From positions 1 to 10,151 of the forward strand of contig CAAGLV010000187.1 of NCBI GenBank assembly GCA_900770875.1: DNA of 10,151 bases. Reading direction: 5' to 3'. The first letter of the stretch is position 1; each line of letters starts with the position of its first letter. Both the position numbers and the translations under genes were made by a program. The DNA is from Flavobacteriales bacterium. GTDB lineage: Bacteria; Bacteroidota; Bacteroidia; Flavobacteriales; Weeksellaceae. This document shows, one piece after another, positions 1 through 6,120 of this stretch. Under the pieces are notes generated by a model that saw nothing but the letters and a program-made list of their open reading frames with translations, did no database searches and was not told where the DNA came from.

Positions 1-664
1 AAGCTTGTACAACAGAAGATGCACGTAATGCAGATAAATCCCAGTTGTTACGGATATTAGTTTTGCTAATTGGCACATTATCTGTGTTACCTTCTACTAA
101 TACATCGTAATCTTTGTAATCGTTGATGATTTTAGCAATTTTCTTTAAAGTTTCGCCAGCAGCTGGAGAAATTTCGTAAGATCCAGATTTGTATAACATA
201 TCATCAGATAACGAAATGTAAACCACTCCTTTTAAAACTTGTACATCTACATCTTTAGCTTCTGCTTTAGATAAAGAACGTGTTAAATTGTTTGTTAAAA
301 CAACATTTAAACTATCAGATTTATTTTTAGTATTTACTAAATGTTTGATATATTTATTTGATTCGTTGATTTCTTTAACTAACTCAGCAACATTTTTATT
401 TCCTCCTTCAATACAGTTAGTTAAAAGCTTCTGTAATTCGCGTACTTGCTCGCGCTCTTTAGAAACTGTATTTTCAAATTGATTATTTGAATTTTCGTAG
501 TTAGCTAATTTTGATTTTGCTACAGCCAATTCAGTTTGACAACCTTGGTTTTCTGAATAAACAGAATTAAAACGATTTGATAATTCGTCGTACTTTTTTT
601 GACTCACACAACTAAATAAAGTTGTTCCAGCGATTAACGCTAATGGTAAAATTGAAAATTTCAT
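1..664 (-). CDS. OmpA/MotB-domain outer-membrane lipoprotein (C-terminus outside window)
   Basis: My own translation from the ATG at 664-662 is open for 221 codons to the window edge, so the C-terminus is missing. Residues 1-18 form a lipoprotein signal peptide ending in the lipobox LFSC, with Cys19 as the likely lipidation site. Residues about 22-115 are charged and heptad-like (predicted coiled coil). An OmpA-like peptidoglycan-binding domain starts around residue 140; the segment VEGNTDNVPI is its hallmark, and NNWDLSALRASSV matches the stretch before the conserved Arg helix. The family ties the outer membrane to peptidoglycan. Related Bacteroidota proteins are often annotated as MotB, but nothing here indicates a flagellar role: there is a lipid anchor instead of a proton-conducting membrane helix. 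The gene lies downstream of another minus-strand exported-protein gene, 190 bp away, and probably has its own promoter. The family call is firm; the specific function is unknown. Confidence 0.9.
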   Translation of the reverse strand, partial: MKFSILPLALIAGTTLFSCVSQKKYDELSNRFNSVYSENQGCQTELAVAKSKLANYENSNNQFENTVSKEREQVRELQKLLTNCIEGGNKNVAELVKEINESNKYIKHLVNTKNKSDSLNVVLTNNLTRSLSKAEAKDVDVQVLKGVVYISLSDDMLYKSGSYEISPAAGETLKKIAKIINDYKDYDVLVEGNTDNVPISKTNIRNNWDLSALRASSVVQA

Positions 665-792
665 AAATATTCTATTATTTCATTAATACAAATTGGTAAC
701 AATTAAAAGTATATTTCCTTTACTCGAAAAAAATAAACAGTTAATTCTAAAAAGTAAAAATATGCTTCATATCATTATTAAAATTTGTTTAA

Positions 793-800
793 CAAAAGTA
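793..800 (-). promoter_or_regulatory. Candidate -7 promoter element for the OmpA-like lipoprotein gene
   Basis: Read on the minus strand this is TACTTTTG, a full match to the Bacteroidota -7 consensus TAnnTTTG. It overlaps a small inverted repeat, TTTGTT-t-AACAAA, at 784-796, which sits where the start site would be and could be an operator. The weak point is the -33 element: the nearest minus-strand TTG (817-815) leaves a 14-nt spacer, shorter than the usual range of about 17-23. The implied leader would be about 120 nt. This is an inference from consensus only. Confidence 0.35.
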
Positions 801-830
801 AATATAATAAAATCCAATCTAAATCGTTAC

Positions 831-861
831 ACGTTAAATAAATTTAATGTTAAATTAACGT
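831..861 (-). other. Stem-loop at the 3' end of the coiled-coil protein gene
   Basis: Perfect 7-bp arms, ACGTTAA (831-837) and TTAACGT (855-861), enclose a loop that itself holds an inverted repeat, TTTAA-TG-TTAAA (843-854). The right arm includes the stop codon of the minus-strand gene (857-855). No solid U-run follows on the minus strand, so it may be a weak terminator or a 3'-end stabilising structure. Such AT-rich arms can also arise by chance. Confidence 0.3.
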
Positions 862-1688
862 TGTAAATTTTCTAATTTCTCTTTTAAGTTATTTGTAAGT
901 GTTCTTTGCGATCCGATCTGAGAAGATAAAATATCAATCTGTCCATCAAGTCCATTACTGCTTTCTTCTAAAGATTTTAGTTTACTATTTAATGTTTCGA
1001 TGTTGTTTTCCAAAGAAATAAATTGCTTTTCTACCCTGTTACGTTTTTTCATTAAAGCCTCTATTTTTTTATCATCAGAAGCTCGCTCTAATTGATTTTC
1101 TAATAAATCTAATTTCTCACCAACAAGGTTTTTACGATATTCTAATTTTAACAATTCGTTAGTGGATTTTAAGTAACTTTTTATATCATTTCCTTTCTTT
1201 GTTTGTAAATCTACCGTTTGTTTATTTAGCTTTATCATCATTTCGTTACTAAATTTTAGGCTATTTCGCACACAAGCACGTCTTGTTTGGAAAGAAAGAT
1301 CTTTTAAACGCTCAAAAATTTCGGTAAAATCGGGATTATTTTCGGTAAAATACATTCCATTCTGATCCATTAACGTATTAATAATCGTGTATTTTGTTGG
1401 CGCATCTTCCACAATATTTAAAGTCGCTTTGTAAGCATCGTCCGAGTTTTTAAACTGTAAATTATTTGCCTCGTATTTCTTTAAAATATTAAACGATCCT
1501 TCTTTACTTAACACCCAATTTTGCCACGCATTATGTATAATCGATTGCGAACAATTTTCTACCGAATAAGCATATGCATCTATTTTATTTCCTCCCAATT
1601 CGTATTCTACAGCAAATAATGTTTCGTTTTCTTGTGCTTTACTAAAATTACCTGCAATCATTAACGATAATAAAATCAAATACCTCAT
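855..1688 (-). CDS. Exported protein of unknown function with C-terminal coiled coil
   Basis: This is a 277-residue protein. It begins with a typical Sec signal peptide (hydrophobic core from residue 3 to about 13, likely cleavage after Ala18 in NFSKA-QE). There is no lipobox Cys, so the product should be periplasmic or secreted. Residues about 22-140 look globular, with W55/W58 and only two cysteines, C46 and C139, which could form a disulfide. Residues about 150-277 are almost wholly heptad-like, charged helix, broken near 245-250 (SSNGLDG). I do not recognise a named family. The layout (short globular head with a W-x-x-W motif, then a long coiled coil) recalls small exported proteins common in Bacteroidota, but that is an impression, not a match. 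The start ATG at 1688 immediately precedes the signal peptide, and the gene is divergent from ansA with about 120 bp between the two start codons. Confidence 0.8.
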   Translation of the reverse strand: MRYLILLSLMIAGNFSKAQENETLFAVEYELGGNKIDAYAYSVENCSQSIIHNAWQNWVLSKEGSFNILKKYEANNLQFKNSDDAYKATLNIVEDAPTKYTIINTLMDQNGMYFTENNPDFTEIFERLKDLSFQTRRACVRNSLKFSNEMMIKLNKQTVDLQTKKGNDIKSYLKSTNELLKLEYRKNLVGEKLDLLENQLERASDDKKIEALMKKRNRVEKQFISLENNIETLNSKLKSLEESSNGLDGQIDILSSQIGSQRTLTNNLKEKLENLQR

Positions 1689-1757
1689 TTTTTATAAAAG
1701 TTTATTTATATAATTTCTGAAAACAATTTACTTAAAAATAAAACAATGTAATCTAAG

Positions 1758-1788
1758 TTGTTCATCTTTTTTAAAATAATTAATTTTA
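1758..1788 (+). promoter_or_regulatory. Candidate Bacteroidota promoter for ansA
   Basis: A -33-like TTG at 1758-1760 is followed after 20 nt by TAATTTTA (1781-1788), which matches TAnnTTTG at all but the last base. Transcription would begin near 1795, giving a leader of about 15 nt to the ATG at 1809. If correct, the in-frame TTG at 1758, which could be mistaken for an upstream start codon, is part of the promoter. The region is AT-rich, so chance matches are likely. Confidence 0.35.
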
Positions 1789-1808
1789 AGCCTTATTTCG
1801 GATATACA

Positions 1809-2846
1809 ATGCACACAAAAATATTACTTATCTATACAGGCGGAACAATTGGTATGGCAAAAGATTACGGCGATCAATCGTTAAAACCTTTTAACTTTGA
1901 TAATTTAATTAATCAAATCCCTGAATTATCGCTAATTGACTGTCAAATTAATTACCATAGTTTTGATAAACCAATCGACTCATCAGACATGAAACCTGAG
2001 TTTTGGATTGAAATTGCACGTATTATCGAAACCGAATATTTAAACTATGATGGGTTTGTTGTATTACACGGTACAGATACGATGGCTTATACTGCTTCGG
2101 CATTAAGTTTTATGATTGATAATTTAGATAAACCTATCATTTTTACAGGTTCGCAACTACCTATTGGCGATTTACGTACCGATGCCAAAGAAAACTTAAT
2201 TACATCGATACAATTAGCCGCATTACGCAAAAATAATCAACCAATTATACAAGAAATTTGTATTTATTTTGAATATAAACTTTTTAGAGCCAATAGAGCT
2301 ACTAAAATTAATGCCGAAAATTTTGATGCTTTCGAATCACCAAATTATCCTATTATTGGTATTTCGGGTGTGCATTTAGATGTAAAGGATAATTTATTGC
2401 TCGAAAAAAAATCGGATGCACCGTTAAAAATCAATAAACAATTATGTGCTGATGTTGGTGTGTTAAAGATTTTTCCCGGAATGAATCGTAATTTCATCGA
2501 AAGTGTGTTAAATTCTGCATCGATAAAAGCAATTATTATTGAAGCTTTTGGAACCGGAAATATTTTTACCGATCAATGGTTTATCGATCTTTTAAAAGAA
2601 AAAGTAAACCAAGGAAAACATTTAATTATTAATACACAATGTTCGGGCGGAATGGTAGAACTTGGACGCTATTCTACAAGCGATGCTTTGGTAGAAATGG
2701 GCGCAATATCTAGCTACGATTTAACGATGGAAGCTGCCATTACCAAAGCCATTTATTTGTTAGGACAAAATTTATCGCCAGAAGAGTTTAAAGCTCAATA
2801 CGAATCCAACTTAAAAGGCGAATTAAGACATCATTATTATAATTAA
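1809..2846 (+). CDS. ansA: Type I (cytoplasmic) L-asparaginase
   Basis: The enzyme hydrolyses L-asparagine to L-aspartate and ammonia. The 345-residue length from ATG 1809 is close to E. coli AnsA (about 338). Both asparaginase signatures are visible: YTGGTIGM at the N-terminus with nucleophile Thr13, and HGTDTMAY with the Thr89-Asp90 pair. Lys166 in the ATK motif completes the second triad. The DSSDM motif that binds substrate is at 58-62. Thr165 and Cys278 (in NTQCSGGMV) correspond to residues linked to the allosteric asparagine site in the E. coli type I enzyme, so substrate-activated behaviour is plausible. There is no signal peptide, as expected for a cytosolic type I enzyme. An in-frame TTG at 1758 would add 17 hydrophobic residues, but family alignment and the candidate promoter favour ATG 1809. 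The gene appears monocistronic, closed by the terminator just downstream. Confidence 0.95.
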   Translation: MHTKILLIYTGGTIGMAKDYGDQSLKPFNFDNLINQIPELSLIDCQINYHSFDKPIDSSDMKPEFWIEIARIIETEYLNYDGFVVLHGTDTMAYTASALSFMIDNLDKPIIFTGSQLPIGDLRTDAKENLITSIQLAALRKNNQPIIQEICIYFEYKLFRANRATKINAENFDAFESPNYPIIGISGVHLDVKDNLLLEKKSDAPLKINKQLCADVGVLKIFPGMNRNFIESVLNSASIKAIIIEAFGTGNIFTDQWFIDLLKEKVNQGKHLIINTQCSGGMVELGRYSTSDALVEMGAISSYDLTMEAAITKAIYLLGQNLSPEEFKAQYESNLKGELRHHYYN

Positions 2847-2849
2847 TCT

Positions 2850-2883
2850 AAAAAACGCTTACCAAAAATGGTAAGCGTTTTTT
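2850..2883 (+). terminator. Intrinsic terminator after ansA
   Basis: Arms CGCTTACC (2856-2863) and GGTAAGCG (2870-2877) form a perfect 8-bp stem with a 6-nt loop, AAAAAT. Six A residues precede the stem and six T residues follow it, extending the stem and giving the U-tract. It begins 3 nt after the ansA stop codon. The A-tract would also allow function in the opposite direction. Confidence 0.9.
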
Positions 2884-2945
2884 ACACACATAATTCGCCG
2901 TTTATAGATTTAAATTTTATCGAATAAAAGCTTAACTTTACAATT

Positions 2946-3602
2946 ATGTTGATTAATATACACACGCATCACACATCTGATTCACAAAATAATACCATCG
3001 ATATATTTAACCAATATCCTTGGCATTTTATAGAGAACGATGCTTATTATTCGATCGGGATTCATCCTATTTTTATTAACCAATCTAATCTAAAACAAGA
3101 TTTAATAACGATAGAAAATCATCTTACCAATAAAAAATGTTTAGCTATCGGCGAAATTGGTTTAGATAAACTAACCGATATTAATTTTGATTTACAAATC
3201 GACGTTTTTAAACAACAATTAAAAATTGCCGAAAAACATCAAATCCCGGTAATTATACATTGCGTGCGTGCGTATCAAGAAATTTTACAAATCCGAAAAG
3301 AAATGCAATTAACAATTCCGTTTATTTTTCATGGATTTAATAAAAACGAACAACTTTTAAAACAAATCATTTCAAGCAAATGCATTCCTTCGTTTGGAAA
3401 AAATTTATTACATAACCCAAACTTACAAACTATATTTGCAAACCTTTCGGACGATAATTTCTTTTTAGAGAATGATGCATCAAACATTAAAATCGAAGAA
3501 ATTTATCACAAAGCAGCCGAAATAAAAAACACATCGATTAATGTTATTGCAGAAAATATCTCAACTAATTTTAATCGAATTTTTAAACAAAAAATTAAAT
3601 AA
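2946..3602 (+). CDS. TatD-family metal-dependent hydrolase (short form)
   Basis: This is a cytosolic TIM-barrel metallo-hydrolase; characterised relatives are DNases or 3'-5' exonucleases. Family markers appear in order: the N-terminal H-x-H metal pair (His6, His8), GIHP at 38-41, GEIGLD at 69-74 with metal ligand Glu70, IIHCVRA with His105, FHGF with His129, and ENDAS at 175-179 with Asp177 in place of the usual E-T-D-x-P motif. All expected metal ligands are therefore present. At 218 residues it is about 40 shorter than E. coli TatD (about 260), and the TDAP motif is relaxed, so its substrate may differ; I give no gene symbol for that reason. It starts 62 nt after the ansA terminator and ends 15 nt before tcdA, so the two are probably co-transcribed. 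A -7-like TAACTTTA lies at 2933-2940, but no -33 partner is visible. Confidence 0.88.
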   Translation: MLINIHTHHTSDSQNNTIDIFNQYPWHFIENDAYYSIGIHPIFINQSNLKQDLITIENHLTNKKCLAIGEIGLDKLTDINFDLQIDVFKQQLKIAEKHQIPVIIHCVRAYQEILQIRKEMQLTIPFIFHGFNKNEQLLKQIISSKCIPSFGKNLLHNPNLQTIFANLSDDNFFLENDASNIKIEEIYHKAAEIKNTSINVIAENISTNFNRIFKQKIK

Positions 3603-3617
3603 AACTAAAATAATCAT

Positions 3618-4340
3618 ATGGCTATTTGGCAAGAAAGAGCTGAGTTACTATTTAAAGAAGAAGGCTTAAAAAACCTTAAAAATTCGAATGTATTAATCGT
3701 TGGATTAGGTGGTGTTGGATCGTTTGCAGCAGAATTTGTTGCACGCGCAGGTGTTGGTAAAATGACAATTGTTGATGGCGATACTGTTGATATTACAAAT
3801 ATTAATCGTCAGTTACCAGCCTTACATTCTACCGTTGGGTTAAACAAAGTTGATGTAGTTGGCGATCGCTTAATGGATATTAATCCTGAGTTAGAACTAA
3901 CGCGTATTAACGAATTTTTATCGCCCGAACGTACACACGAAATTGTTACCGACGATTTTGACTACGTAATGGATTGCATCGATTCGGTTACACCAAAATT
4001 AAATTTAATTATTGCTGCTAAACGCAAAAAAATTAAAGTGGTAAGTAATATGGGTGCTGGTGGTAAATTTTTAGCAAGCAAAGTACAAGTTAAAGATATT
4101 AGTAAAACAGATGTTTGTCCGTTAGCTAAAAATGTACGCAAACGCTTAAAAAAAGCCGGAATCTCTAAAGGTGTTAAAGCTGTATTTTCTACTGAAGTTC
4201 CAGACGAAAGTTCAGTAAAATTAACAGACGGTTCTAACTTTAAAAAATCATTTTACGGTACCAACAGTTGGATGCCTGCCCTTTTTGGTTTACATGCAGC
4301 CGAAACTGTTATAAAATATTTATTGAAAAAGAATAAGTAA
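3618..4340 (+). CDS. tcdA: tRNA threonylcarbamoyladenosine dehydratase
   Basis: This is an E1/ThiF/MoeB-like enzyme that uses ATP to dehydrate and cyclise t6A at position 37 of ANN-decoding tRNAs to ct6A. The ATP-binding Rossmann motif GLGGVGS is at 29-35. The ribose-binding acidic residue is Asp53 in IVDGD, the NINRQ motif (61-65) supplies the conserved Asn/Arg, and DCIDSVTPK (119-127) matches the E1-family catalytic aspartate (Asp122) segment. The FSTE motif (190-193) is characteristic of the TcdA branch (E. coli CsdL/YgdL). There is no ubiquitin-like partner or rhodanese domain, which argues against MoeB and ThiF. At 240 residues it is slightly shorter than E. coli TcdA (268). It starts 15 nt after the TatD-family gene and is followed by the TPR-like gene, suggesting an operon of three. 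Confidence 0.93.
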   Translation: MAIWQERAELLFKEEGLKNLKNSNVLIVGLGGVGSFAAEFVARAGVGKMTIVDGDTVDITNINRQLPALHSTVGLNKVDVVGDRLMDINPELELTRINEFLSPERTHEIVTDDFDYVMDCIDSVTPKLNLIIAAKRKKIKVVSNMGAGGKFLASKVQVKDISKTDVCPLAKNVRKRLKKAGISKGVKAVFSTEVPDESSVKLTDGSNFKKSFYGTNSWMPALFGLHAAETVIKYLLKKNK

Positions 4341-4404
4341 TAATAGTATTTTACAAAGTGTTTTTATTAAATTAGACTTTTAAACAACTTATCACACAAA
4401 AGAG

Positions 4405-5118
4405 ATGAATATAAACTACGATTATATCACGTACGAAGATGTCTTACGCGCTCGCCGTAAGATGTATGAAAATGCCATTGAAGAAAACGCGACAAATTCT
4501 CTATTAAATTCAGCTCGCCAATTATTCGATAACGGATCGTTTGATATGTGTATTAAAATTTGCGAAGGATTATTAGACACTAACAATCCTAAACAATTAT
4601 ACGATGCAAAAAAATTAATCGCATTATCGCATTACAGCAAAGAAGATTTTGAAAATGCAGATCACGCTTTTTTTGCATTAACAGAAAATTCTACAAATTC
4701 CGACGATTACTTTAATGCCGTAATTTGTGCTGCATTAAACAAAAATTTTGATCGTAGTAAAGCTCTTTTTAGTGTGGCTTTAGAAAAATACACACATCAT
4801 GGTACACAAAAAAACATGCCATCGGTACAACTAATTCTTCATTACATGATTACATTAATCCGTGTAGAAGAATTTGAGTTAGCTAAAGAACAATTTCAGT
4901 TACTAAAGCAAATTTATATGAAGGTAAAATCGACAGACGAAAACACTTTACGTTCGCGTGCTTTAGAACCTATCGATAATTTCTTACAAATTAGTACACC
5001 AATATTAAAACAATATTCGGAAGACGAATTAGAAATTATTTACGATGATTTATACAGCTGCATCGACTCAGAAGGAAGAGATAAAATCGAAGCATATTTT
5101 AGTACAATTGTATCATAA
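4405..5118 (+). CDS. Cytosolic TPR-like helical-repeat protein, function unknown
   Basis: This 237-residue protein has no signal peptide or membrane segment. It is nearly all helical and reads as a degenerate tetratricopeptide-like solenoid. Helix pairs sit at about 34-60 (small residues around SARQLF, then CIKICEGLL), 68-94 (LIALSHY, then FENADHAF), 102-129 (NAVICAAL, then DRSKALFSVALEKY) and 142-171 (HYMITLIR, then ELAKEQFQLLKQIY). The C-terminal 40 residues are acidic. I do not recognise a named family; a protein-interaction role is inferred from the repeat type only. It follows tcdA by 64 nt with no convincing promoter in the gap and is closed by an intrinsic terminator 18 nt after its stop, so it is most likely the last gene of the TatD-family/tcdA unit. 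The start at ATG 4405 is the first in frame. Confidence 0.78.
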   Translation: MNINYDYITYEDVLRARRKMYENAIEENATNSLLNSARQLFDNGSFDMCIKICEGLLDTNNPKQLYDAKKLIALSHYSKEDFENADHAFFALTENSTNSDDYFNAVICAALNKNFDRSKALFSVALEKYTHHGTQKNMPSVQLILHYMITLIRVEEFELAKEQFQLLKQIYMKVKSTDENTLRSRALEPIDNFLQISTPILKQYSEDELEIIYDDLYSCIDSEGRDKIEAYFSTIVS

Positions 5119-5136
5119 TCAAAATAAAAACACATC

Positions 5137-5166
5137 AAAAAGTACGCTTAATTGCGTACTTTTTTT
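5137..5166 (+). terminator. Intrinsic terminator after the TPR-like gene
   Basis: A 6-bp GC-containing stem, GTACGC (5142-5147) with GCGTAC (5154-5159), closes a 6-nt loop TTAATT. Five A residues precede the stem and seven T residues follow, so the stem extends to 11 bp and ends in a U-tract. It separates the TPR-like gene from the WYL regulator. Confidence 0.88.
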
Positions 5167-5202
5167 ATTGAAAAATAACCGAAATTAGCGTAAAATTATA
5201 TT

Positions 5203-6120
5203 ATGTCGAAACAAGGATATATCGCCAGATATTTCAACATCGTATCAAAATTATCAAAAAGCAATTACTCGTCTTTCGAAGAATTGTATCAGTATTTAGA
5301 AGATCAATTTGAGATGATGAAAGTTATGGATGATGATTTAGAATTTAATTTTTCGAAACGAACTTTACAACGTGATATTAGAGAAATCAGAACCATTTTA
5401 GGTATCGATATCGTTTACAGTCGCGCCTATAAAGGTTATTACATTGTACAAGACAATCACAGATCGGATTTATTTTTAAAAACAATCGAAGAAATTAACA
5501 GTTTTTCGGCTTTAAAATTAACCAACTCCTTAGAAAATATCGTTTATCTTGAGAAACGGCAACCTAAACGTGCCGAGTTTTTGCCTGATATTATTAAAGC
5601 CATTCAGAAAAAAAATAAAATCGAATTTACTTATTTAAAATTTGGCGAAACTAAACAAACAACGCGCATTGTAAATCCTATTGCCATTAAAGAATTTAAT
5701 AATCGATGGTATTTAATTGCTGAAGACGAAAATGTGATTAAAAATTTTGGATTAGATCGGATGTATCAAGTTAATATTTTAACACAAAAAATAGATCATA
5801 CAATCGATTTTAATTACGACGAAAAATATCAACATTGTTTTGGCATTATTGCTCCAAATACCGAAGAGCCTTTTGATGTAATTTTAGAAGTAACAAAAAA
5901 GCAAGCTGCGTATTTAGAAACACTTCCTTTACACAGCTCGCAATATACTATTAATGTAACAAAAAATAATTCGGTTTTAATCGGACTAAAAGTTTACATT
6001 ACAACCGATTTTGTTTCGGAAATTTTATCTTTAGGCAGTAATGTAAAAGTTATTGAACCAAAAATTTTAAAAAATCGTATAAAAGACGAACTTATTAAAA
6101 TGTTAGATTTTTATAAATAA
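5203..6120 (+). CDS. WYL-domain transcriptional regulator (HTH-WYL-WCX)
   Basis: A 305-residue regulator with the standard three-part layout. An N-terminal winged helix-turn-helix lies at about 5-85 (recognition segment FSKRTLQRDIREIRTIL, wing near YKGYY). The WYL domain lies at about 127-195: RIVNPIAI (155-162) followed by NRWYLIAED with the eponymous Trp169-Tyr170-Leu171, and GLDRM with Asp185-Arg186. A C-terminal WCX-like domain lies at about 220-303. WYL domains bind ligands, often nucleotides or nucleic acid, and many family members control DNA-damage, phage-defence or metabolic genes. No defence genes are adjacent, so the target here is unknown. The gene has its own 5' region after the preceding terminator; a TTG at 5168-5170 with TAAAATTA 20 nt later is only a poor promoter match. 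Its stop codon directly abuts that of topB. Confidence 0.9.
   Translation: MSKQGYIARYFNIVSKLSKSNYSSFEELYQYLEDQFEMMKVMDDDLEFNFSKRTLQRDIREIRTILGIDIVYSRAYKGYYIVQDNHRSDLFLKTIEEINSFSALKLTNSLENIVYLEKRQPKRAEFLPDIIKAIQKKNKIEFTYLKFGETKQTTRIVNPIAIKEFNNRWYLIAEDENVIKNFGLDRMYQVNILTQKIDHTIDFNYDEKYQHCFGIIAPNTEEPFDVILEVTKKQAAYLETLPLHSSQYTINVTKNNSVLIGLKVYITTDFVSEILSLGSNVKVIEPKILKNRIKDELIKMLDFYK

Noticed and set aside
1..6. HindIII site AAGCTT at the exact window edge, suggesting a clone junction
   Set aside because: The lipoprotein reading frame continues through it and the same site occurs again at 425-430, so it is most simply a coincidence of window placement.
288..482. Plus-strand 64-codon frame inside the OmpA-like lipoprotein gene
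   Set aside because: It is antisense to the coiled-coil part of the lipoprotein; its hydrophobic look comes from the reverse complement of AAA/GAA-rich codons.
1758..1808. Upstream TTG start adding 17 residues to the asparaginase
   Set aside because: The extension is hydrophobic and not found in type I asparaginases; ATG 1809 matches the family N-terminus, and the TTG fits better as a promoter element.
2884..2945. TAAATTTT (2911) and TAACTTTA (2933) as promoters for the TatD-family gene
   Set aside because: Each matches seven of eight consensus bases, but no TTG lies at the right distance upstream; in such AT-rich DNA the match is not informative.
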